Source of the DNA: Acholeplasmatales bacterium
GTDB taxonomy: Bacteria > Bacillota_I > Bacilli_A > Acholeplasmatales > Anaeroplasmataceae
Assembly (NCBI GenBank): GCA_016288675.1
Contig: JAEELC010000172.1
Span: forward strand, 1-5,711
Direction: 5' to 3'
DNA length: 5,711 nt
Part shown: positions 1-5,711 of the stretch, piece after piece
Layout: every line of letters starts with the position of its first letter
Position numbering within the stretch: position 1 is the first letter of the stretch
Notes under the pieces: generated by a model
Told to the model about the DNA's origin: nothing
The model's database searches: none
Seen by the model: the letters and a program-made list of their open reading frames with translations, nothing else
Program-made: the position numbers and the translations under genes

Positions 1-2
1 CT

Positions 3-1421
<1,419 letters not shown>

Positions 1422-1425
1422 TATA

Positions 1426-1434
1426 TGGTATAAT
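1426..1434 (+). promoter_or_regulatory. Extended -10 promoter for the isomerase gene
   Basis: TGGTATAAT lies in the short gap after pyrG: a perfect TATAAT -10 box (1429-1434) with the TGn extension at 1426-1428. There is no good -35 box 16-18 bases upstream (TAAGAA or similar), which extended -10 promoters tolerate. Transcription would start near 1441, giving a leader of about 19 bases that just includes the ribosome-binding site. The downstream gene could therefore be expressed independently of pyrG. The same ten bases, TGGTATAATA, occur upstream of lysS on the other strand. Assigned from sequence pattern only. Confidence 0.6.
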
Positions 1435-1459
1435 AACCTTATATAAAGGAGACTAACTT

Positions 1460-2095
1460 ATGAAAATTGTATTAATCAATGAAAATTCACAAGCTTCTAA
1501 AAATGAACTTGTATTTAACACATTAAAGCGTGTAGTAGAACCTAAGGGACATACAGCTTATAACATCGGTATGTTTGGTGCTGAAGATCAATCTTTAACA
1601 TATGTTCAAAATGGTATCTTAGCTGCTGTATTATTAAATAGCGGAGCTGCTGATTTCGTAATTACTGGTTGTGGTACTGGTAGTGGAGCTATGTTAGCAT
1701 GTAATGCTTTCCCTGGTGTTAACTGTGGTTTAATTGTTGATCCTAGCGATGCATATATGTTTGCACAAATCAATGATGGTAATTGTGTTTCATTCCCATT
1801 TGCAAAAGGATTTGGATGGGGTGCTGAATTAAATCTTGAATACTGCTTTGAACAATTATTTAAAGGTGAAAAAGGTCAAGGTTATCCAGCTGAACGTAGA
1901 GAACCTGAACAAAGAAATAAGAAGATTTTAGACCAAGTTAAACTTGCTACATTTAAACCTCTAGCAGAATCATTAAAAGAAATTGATAGAGATTTAGTTA
2001 AATCTGCATTAAACAGACCAAGCTTTATTTCATATTTTGCTGAAAACTGTAACGATGCTGAATTAAAAGCTGTTGTGGAAGAAATTTTAAAATAA
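1460..2095 (+). CDS. RpiB/LacA/LacB-family sugar-phosphate isomerase, substrate unknown
   Basis: This family interconverts aldose and ketose phosphates: ribose-5-phosphate with ribulose-5-phosphate in RpiB, and galactose-6-phosphate with tagatose-6-phosphate in LacAB. The start is fixed by AAAGGAG at 1445-1451, eight bases before the ATG. Residues 1-140 resemble the RpiB fold. GCGTGSG at 70-76 matches the family CGTGxG loop, with Cys71 at the position of the E. coli RpiB catalytic base (Cys66), followed by ACNAFPGVNCG. By eye, other family residues differ: the N-terminal Asp-His pair is replaced by Glu8-Asn9, and the ring-opening His before Asn-Asp becomes Ile104 in QIND. The protein is 211 residues against about 150 for classical RpiB; the extra charged, probably helical tail starts near 140. 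It is likely a cytoplasmic isomerase of a Firmicute-type longer subfamily, but the substrate cannot be read from the sequence. It sits between pyrG and a terminator, possibly co-transcribed with pyrG as well as from its own promoter. Confidence 0.88.
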   Translation: MKIVLINENSQASKNELVFNTLKRVVEPKGHTAYNIGMFGAEDQSLTYVQNGILAAVLLNSGAADFVITGCGTGSGAMLACNAFPGVNCGLIVDPSDAYMFAQINDGNCVSFPFAKGFGWGAELNLEYCFEQLFKGEKGQGYPAERREPEQRNKKILDQVKLATFKPLAESLKEIDRDLVKSALNRPSFISYFAENCNDAELKAVVEEILK

Positions 2096-2117
2096 TATAA
2101 AAAATATATTTAATTAT

Positions 2118-2157
2118 AAATCATATTATCATTAATAAAGATAATATGATTTTTTTA
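2118..2157 (+). terminator. Intrinsic terminator after the isomerase gene
   Basis: A perfect 13-bp inverted repeat pairs 2118-2130 (AAATCATATTATC) with 2140-2152 (GATAATATGATTT), around a 9-base loop. It ends in a T run (2150-2156) that continues as a T-rich stretch to about 2172. The stem is AT-rich but long. It begins 22 bases after the isomerase stop codon and would end both pyrG read-through and isomerase transcripts. Confidence 0.85.
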
Positions 2158-2286
2158 TTGTTTTATTTTTTTAAAAATGATATATAAATTAGTGCTAAAC
2201 ATTAAAAAAATGAGAGTTAAACCGGGCAAAAGTGATTATTTTCAATGATCAAGATTTAGAGTTGGAATATAGGGGGATAAAATATA
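2158..2286 (+). other. AT-rich intergenic stretch with coding-like scraps
   Basis: No intact gene is visible here. A 12-codon open frame starts at 2210 (MRVKPGKSDYFQ, stop 2246-2248) but has no good ribosome-binding site. A second frame is open from 2214 to 2294, possibly from a GTG at 2232, and reads FNDQDLELEYRG in its middle. That frame ends in a TGA at a T5 run, just where the next small gene begins in another frame. AGGGGGA at 2271-2277 is a plausible ribosome-binding site for the ATG at 2287. The stretch may be the decayed front of a longer gene, or simply non-coding leader. Confidence 0.35.
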
Positions 2287-2600
2287 ATGATTTTTGATGC
2301 AAAAAAGGAAGATATAAATATCGATAATGCGAAAGATATTTTTATCATTATTCAAATTATAAACAGATAATTGGAATCATTCCTATGTTAGATCAATTAG
2401 GATATACTGATGCATTATATAAATATATAGAAGAAATCTATAATCCAATGTTAGAAAATTATGATAAACCACGTGAATATTTAGATAAAAGAAATGTTAA
2501 ATATAAAGAACTGATAGGTTTAAAAAATTTATTACCTTATCGCTATATGATGGAAGTATATAAAGATAGAAAAGATATTTTAGATTTATTAAAGAAATAA
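2287..2600 (+). pseudogene. Small unrecognised gene split by a frameshift at a T5 run
   Basis: I do not recognise this protein. An ATG at 2287, about ten bases after AGGGGGA, opens a frame reading MIFDAKKEDINIDNAKDIF, but that frame stops at 2368-2370 after 27 codons. The frame one base back takes over without a gap: from about 2340 it reads FYHYSNYKQIIGIIPMLDQ and runs to the TAA at 2598-2600. Adding one T to the T5 run at 2339-2343 would join them into one protein of about 104 residues, charged, rich in Tyr, Lys, Glu and Asp, probably helical, with no signal peptide or membrane segment. Starting instead at the ATG at 2385 gives a 71-residue protein, but only a weak GGAA (2373-2376) precedes it, and it would discard the open, protein-like codons upstream. 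Loss of function, a base error in a homopolymer, or a rare -1 slip on U5 are all possible. A bidirectional terminator follows after 5 bases. Confidence 0.5.
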
Positions 2601-2605
2601 AAAAT

Positions 2606-2658
2606 AAAAGAGTTGTTATTCTAGTTTTAGATAATAATCTAGAATATACAACTCTTTT
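2606..2658. terminator. Bidirectional terminator between convergent genes
   Basis: A long imperfect inverted repeat: 2606-2616 (AAAAGAGTTGT) pairs with 2648-2658, and 2617-2624 (TATTCTAG) pairs with 2639-2646. This gives 19 base pairs, with T2647 as the only bulge and a 14-base loop. A T-rich tract follows on each strand: TTTTTATTTATATATT to the right, and CTTTTATTTTTTATTTC reading left on the minus strand. It lies 5 bases after the end of the small plus-strand gene and 10 bases after the end of the minus-strand 198-residue gene, so it can end transcription from both sides. Confidence 0.9.
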
Positions 2659-2668
2659 TATTTATATA

Positions 2669-3265
2669 TTATTGAAGATCTTTTTCATGAATACCAAATA
2701 CATTATCAATTGGATTATCATCGTCAGGATATTGAATTAGATTAAGTTCTTCAGCTACTTCATACATAATGTCATTAACACCTCTGTAATCTGCATCAAA
2801 CATATCGAATGTTAAATCATCTAATGCTCCAAATAATTCATCTGGGGCTTCTTCGTGACGTTCAATATAACCTAATACCTTTTGTTCAAAATCAGATAGC
2901 TTTTCTAAATCTTCCTCTTTATGATCATCTTCATTAGATAATTCATTTTGGAAGTCATTAACATAAAGAAGAAGATTAATAGTTTTAGCATTCTTATTCA
3001 TTCCTAATACATTATTTCTATATTCTTTGTGAAGAATAGTTGTAATAGTTACAAAGTGATCATGTAAGTAATCAAATCCATGCTCGAAAATATTTTCTAA
3101 ATAATCTTCAACACTGCCTTGTTCATTATATAAGTTATTAATATAGTCAACAACTCCTATAACATGCGAAATACGAGATATTATTGGCGATTTAAGTTTA
3201 ATTAATTCGTTAATTAAATCTATATTTTCATTTTTCCAATCTTCATAGTCTTCAAAAATTGTCAT
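2669..3265 (-). CDS. Very acidic hypothetical protein downstream of lysS
   Basis: I do not recognise this 198-residue protein and assign no function. The start is supported by GAAAGGA at 3275-3281, nine bases before the ATG. By my count it has about 47 Asp/Glu against 14 Lys/Arg, so it is strongly negative. It lacks a signal peptide and any convincing membrane segment, so it is probably cytoplasmic. Composition suggests mainly helices. There is a hinge-like, very acidic stretch near residues 113-125 (NEDDHKEEDLEKL), then a C-terminal part rich in Asp/Glu with EEAPDELFGALDDL near 138-151 and YPDDDNP near 179-185. There are no cysteines. It follows lysS on the same strand, but a strong hairpin lies between them and I see no promoter in the short gap, so it probably depends on read-through or a promoter inside the lysS 3' end. 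The intact frame, good ribosome-binding site and terminator argue for a real gene. Confidence 0.85.
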   Translation of the reverse strand: MTIFEDYEDWKNENIDLINELIKLKSPIISRISHVIGVVDYINNLYNEQGSVEDYLENIFEHGFDYLHDHFVTITTILHKEYRNNVLGMNKNAKTINLLLYVNDFQNELSNEDDHKEEDLEKLSDFEQKVLGYIERHEEAPDELFGALDDLTFDMFDADYRGVNDIMYEVAEELNLIQYPDDDNPIDNVFGIHEKDLQ

Positions 3266-3289
3266 ATTGTTATATCCTTTCTAAAGAAG

Positions 3290-3319
3290 AAAACTCTTTG
3301 TCAGAGGACAAAGAGTTTT
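3290..3319 (-). terminator. Hairpin (terminator or attenuator) between lysS and the acidic-protein gene
   Basis: A perfect 13-bp inverted repeat, AAAACTCTTTGTC (3290-3302) and GACAAAGAGTTTT (3307-3319), closes a 4-base loop. On the minus strand it begins 3 bases after the lysS stop codon and is followed by a pyrimidine-rich tail, TTTTCTTCTTT, which is not an uninterrupted U tract. The ribosome-binding site of the next gene starts 8 bases after the stem. It may terminate most lysS transcripts, let a fraction through, or act as an RNA processing or stability element. Confidence 0.75.
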
Positions 3320-3322
3320 ATC

Positions 3323-4834
3323 TTATTGCTTGTTTTCGTTACGAGTCTTCATTTGTGGGAATAAGATAACGTCACGAATAGTTTCTGATTCTGTTAAGAA
3401 GATACATAATCTATCAATACCGATACCAATACCACCAGCTGGAGCCATACCATATTCTAGAGCATCTAGGAAGTCTTGGTCCATACCGTTAGCTTCATCG
3501 TTACCTGATTCCTTTTCCTTTAATTGTTCAAGGAATCTTTCTTTTTGATCAATTGGGTCATTTAATTCTGTATAAGCATTTGCAAACTCATGTCCACCGA
3601 TATATAGTTCGAAACGTTGTACGAATCTTGGGTCTTTTGGATCCTTTTTAGTTAATGGAGAAATTTCAATTGGATGTCCCATTAAGAATGTAGGTTGGAT
3701 TAAATCTTCCTCACAGAATTGTTCGAAGAAGGCATTAATAATATGACCTACTGTGAAGTGTGGTTCAACTGGAACATTATGTTCTTTAGCAATAGCAATT
3801 GCTTCTTCTAGAGTATAGTTATTGTTCTTGAAATCAACACCACATTTTTCCTTAATAAGTTCGCACATTGAAGCTTTTCTAAATGGCTTAGATATATCAA
3901 TCTTTTCACCTTCACGGTTGAATGGGTTTAAGAATTCTTCCTTACCAGCAACAGTTTGAGCAGCATAACGGATTACACCTTCGCATAAGTCCATCATAGA
4001 ATCTAGATCACCAAATGCTTGATATAATTCAACAGTAGTAAATTCTGGGTTATGAGTTCTATCCATACCTTCATTACGGAAGATACGGCCGATTTCATAT
4101 ACTCTTTCTAAACCACCAACGATTAATCTCTTTAAATGTAATTCAGTAGCGATACGTAAGTAGAAGTCTGCGTCTAAAGCGTTATGATGTGTAATGAATG
4201 GACGAGCAGAAGCACCACCTTGAATGTTTTGAAGAACTGGTGTTTCAACTTCAATAAATCCATTATTATCGAAATAGTTTTGCATAGCACGGATGATACG
4301 TGGACGCATAATAGCTGTACGCTTTGCATCTTGATTCATGATAAGATCAAGATATCTTCTACGGTAGCGTTCCTCAGTATCAGTTAAACCATGGAACTTT
4401 TCTGGAAGTGGCTTTAAAGCTTTAACTAAGTGAGTATATTCAGTACAACGAATAGATAATTCACCAGTTTGAGTCTTCATCATAGTACCCTTAACACCTA
4501 CGATGTCACCAATGTCAGCTAGCTTGAATAAATCATACATAGCTTCACCTACAACATCTTTTCTGATGTATACTTGCATGAATCCTGAACGGTCTTGAAT
4601 AGAGAAGAATGAAGCTTTACCCATCTTACGGATAAACATAATTCTACCAGCAACATTAGCCTTGAAACCTGCTCCTTCAAGTTCTTCCTCAGTTTTGTCA
4701 GAATATTTATCTTTTAAATCTTGCGCATGGTCATCAGCATCATATCTTTGACCAAATGGATCGATTCCTAAATCAATATATTTTTGTAACTTTTCACGTC
4801 TTACTTGTTCTTGTTGTGTTAATAAATCAGACAT
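3323..4834 (-). CDS. lysS: Lysyl-tRNA synthetase, class II
   Basis: LysS charges tRNA-Lys with lysine using ATP, in the cytoplasm. The 503-residue length is normal for bacterial class II LysS, and the gene is complete. GGAGGA at 4841-4846, six bases before the ATG, supports the start. After an N-terminal helix (MSDLLTQQEQVRREKLQKY) comes the OB-fold anticodon-binding domain, about residues 58-140, including VAGRIMFIRKMGKASFF. The class II catalytic domain carries motif 1 (NGFIEVETPVLQ, 191-202), motif 2 (FRNEGMDRTHNPEFT, 252-266) and motif 3 (GMAPAGGIGIGIDRLCIFLT, 462-481), with the motif 2 and motif 3 arginines present. RPFITHHNALDADFYLRIA and HPIEISPLTK are also LysS-typical. The gene has its own promoter after the aldolase terminator. 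The leader is too short for a T-box, so I see no tRNA-sensing control. A hairpin follows, then an acidic orphan gene. Confidence 0.98.
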   Translation of the reverse strand: MSDLLTQQEQVRREKLQKYIDLGIDPFGQRYDADDHAQDLKDKYSDKTEEELEGAGFKANVAGRIMFIRKMGKASFFSIQDRSGFMQVYIRKDVVGEAMYDLFKLADIGDIVGVKGTMMKTQTGELSIRCTEYTHLVKALKPLPEKFHGLTDTEERYRRRYLDLIMNQDAKRTAIMRPRIIRAMQNYFDNNGFIEVETPVLQNIQGGASARPFITHHNALDADFYLRIATELHLKRLIVGGLERVYEIGRIFRNEGMDRTHNPEFTTVELYQAFGDLDSMMDLCEGVIRYAAQTVAGKEEFLNPFNREGEKIDISKPFRKASMCELIKEKCGVDFKNNNYTLEEAIAIAKEHNVPVEPHFTVGHIINAFFEQFCEEDLIQPTFLMGHPIEISPLTKKDPKDPRFVQRFELYIGGHEFANAYTELNDPIDQKERFLEQLKEKESGNDEANGMDQDFLDALEYGMAPAGGIGIGIDRLCIFLTESETIRDVILFPQMKTRNENKQ

Positions 4835-4863
4835 AATTATTCCTCCATGAAAATAGTCAATGT

Positions 4864-4872
4864 ATTATACCA
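4864..4872 (-). promoter_or_regulatory. Extended -10 promoter for lysS
   Basis: On the minus strand TGGTATAAT gives a perfect TATAAT (4869-4864) with a TGn extension (4872-4870). The -35 region is poor (TATCAA or ATCAAA at 16-17 bases spacing), as is common for extended -10 promoters. The start would fall near 4857, giving a leader of about 23 bases before the lysS ATG. It lies downstream of the aldolase terminator, so lysS appears to be an independent transcription unit. Confidence 0.6.
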
Positions 4873-4908
4873 CAAATATTATATATTTGATAGTATTCGC
4901 ACTCGTTA

Positions 4909-4914
4909 ATTATA
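4909..4914 (-). promoter_or_regulatory. Possible second -10 box upstream of lysS
   Basis: A second perfect TATAAT, in the context AAGGTATAATTAAC, lies 45 bases upstream of the main lysS -10 box on the same strand. It lacks the TGn extension. The only -35-like TTTACA (4929-4924) is just 9 bases away, too close to serve. It could be a weak second promoter or chance in AT-rich DNA. Confidence 0.25.
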
Positions 4915-4946
4915 CCTTAGTTTTGTAAAAAAGAAAAGAAAAATGC

Positions 4947-4971
4947 AAAAAAAAGAGGCCTTAAGCCTCTT
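4947..4971 (-). terminator. Intrinsic terminator after the aldolase gene
   Basis: AAGAGGC (4953-4959) and GCCTCTT (4965-4971) form a 7-bp GC-containing stem with a 5-base loop. On the minus strand the stem runs into a stretch of eight T's (4954-4947), followed by further T-rich sequence. It starts 9 bases after the aldolase stop codon, a textbook position. Confidence 0.9.
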
Positions 4972-4980
4972 AAAACGCTA

Positions 4981-5709
4981 TTAAGCCTTGTTTTCAGAAC
5001 CAAGAACTTCTTTAATTTTGTGTAAAACGATATCATGAACAGCTTGACGAGAGTCAGTTAAGTATTGACGTGGGTCAAAATGATCAGGATGTTCAACTAA
5101 ATGCTTACGAACCATTGCTGTGCAAGCAAGTCTAATGTCTGAGTCAATATTAATCTTACAAACAGCCATTTGACTAGCCTTCTTTAATAATTCTTCTGGT
5201 ACACCAATTGCATCAGGCATAGAACCACCGAATTTATTAACCATAGCTACATAATCTTGCATAACAGAAGAAGCACCATGTAATACGATTGGGAATCCTG
5301 GAAGACGCTTTTGAACTTCTTCAAGAATATCAAAACGTAACATTGGTTTAGTACCTGGCTTAAACTTATAAGCACCGTGTGAAGTACCAATTGCAATAGC
5401 TAGTGAGTCTACACCAGTACGCTTAACGAAATCTTCAACTAAATTAGGGTCAGTATAAGAATGAACTTCACTCTTAACATCTTCCTCAACACCAGCTAAA
5501 ACTCCAAGTTCACCTTCAACAGTGATATATCTAGGGCTAGATGGATGTGCTGAAATATCATGAGCATCTTCAACAACTTTACGAGTTAAAGCTACATTTT
5601 CTTCATATGATAATGAAGAACCATCAATCATAACACTTGTGAATCCTTGATCAATACAGTCTTTGCAAGTTTCAAATGTGTCACCATGGTCTAGATGTAA
5701 TGCGATAGG
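4981..5709 (-). CDS. fba: Class II fructose-1,6-bisphosphate aldolase, 5' end cut off by the window
   Basis: The zinc-dependent aldolase splits fructose-1,6-bisphosphate into glyceraldehyde-3-phosphate and dihydroxyacetone phosphate in glycolysis, and runs in reverse in gluconeogenesis; it is cytoplasmic. The frame is open upstream of the ATG at 5631 to the window edge and reads PIALHLDHGDTFETCKDC there, so that ATG is internal. The visible 242 residues contain class II signature 1 (IALHLDHG, with catalytic Asp7 and zinc ligand His8) and signature 2 (VEGELGVLAGVE, 64-75). They also contain the zinc histidines His111 in TSHGAYK and His144 in LHGASS, and the phosphate-binding INIDSDIR near 186-193. 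The C-terminus is complete; roughly the first 45-65 residues are missing compared with typical family lengths of 285-310. No key residue in the visible part is altered. A terminator follows, separating it from lysS. The symbol is given by family; fbaA is equally possible. Confidence 0.97.
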   Translation of the reverse strand, partial: PIALHLDHGDTFETCKDCIDQGFTSVMIDGSSLSYEENVALTRKVVEDAHDISAHPSSPRYITVEGELGVLAGVEEDVKSEVHSYTDPNLVEDFVKRTGVDSLAIAIGTSHGAYKFKPGTKPMLRFDILEEVQKRLPGFPIVLHGASSVMQDYVAMVNKFGGSMPDAIGVPEELLKKASQMAVCKINIDSDIRLACTAMVRKHLVEHPDHFDPRQYLTDSRQAVHDIVLHKIKEVLGSENKA

Positions 5710-5711
5710 GA

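Noticed and set aside
2210..2248. Twelve-codon frame MRVKPGKSDYFQ
   Set aside because: Too short to support as a gene, with no ribosome-binding site; it may be a remnant, and is only mentioned in the intergenic entry.
2262..2288. Promoter-like TTGGAA, 15-base spacer, TATAAT just before and over the ATG at 2287
   Set aside because: The spacer is short, and a transcript starting near 2295 would miss the ribosome-binding site and start codon; perfect TATAAT is easily met by chance in such AT-rich DNA.
3330..3548. Plus-strand open frame of 72 codons
   Set aside because: It lies wholly antisense to the conserved 3' part of lysS and has no protein-like features of its own.
4184..4387. Plus-strand open frame of 67 codons
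   Set aside because: It is antisense to the conserved motif 1 region of lysS; a shadow of that coding sequence.
4835..4946. T-box or other riboswitch in the lysS leader
   Set aside because: From the likely promoter only about 23 leader bases remain, and no T-box-like conserved sequence or antiterminator is visible further upstream.
5629..5631. ATG as the start of the aldolase
   Set aside because: The frame continues to the window edge and carries the class II signature IALHLDHG, so the Met is internal.

Overview
The window looks like chromosomal DNA of a low-GC Firmicute, probably Erysipelotrichia-like. This is inferred from strong AT richness, Gram-positive ribosome-binding sites (AAAGGAG, GGAGGA), intrinsic terminators with U tracts, and Firmicute-type PyrG, LysS and class II aldolase sequences. 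The intact genes all end in TAA, tryptophan is encoded by TGG, and no in-frame TGA is needed to read them, so the standard bacterial code fits. Both ends of the window cut through genes.

Left part (plus strand): the last 472 residues of CTP synthase (pyrG, 3-1421). After 38 bases comes a 211-residue RpiB/LacA/LacB-family sugar-phosphate isomerase (1460-2095). No terminator separates the two genes. The isomerase has its own extended -10 promoter and is followed by a strong hairpin terminator (2118-2157).

Middle (2158-2660): a short, apparently decaying stretch. It holds a small unrecognised gene (2287-2600) whose two halves lie in different frames, joined at a run of five T's. Further short coding-like scraps lie upstream of it. 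A 19-bp bidirectional terminator (2606-2658) separates the plus-strand genes from the minus-strand genes.

Right part (minus strand, transcribed right to left): the 3' part of class II fructose-bisphosphate aldolase (5709-4981) with its own terminator (4971-4947). Next come the lysS promoter (about 4872-4864) and complete lysyl-tRNA synthetase (4834-3323). A perfect 13-bp hairpin (3319-3290) follows, and then a very acidic 198-residue protein of unknown function (3265-2669) whose ribosome-binding site starts only 8 bases past the hairpin.

Most of the window is core metabolism: pyrimidine nucleotide synthesis, glycolysis and translation. I see no mobile element, CRISPR array, RNA gene or defence system, and no convincing new multi-gene system. 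The points worth a second look are the isomerase with an altered active site, the acidic orphan protein behind the lysS hairpin, and the frame-broken small gene.
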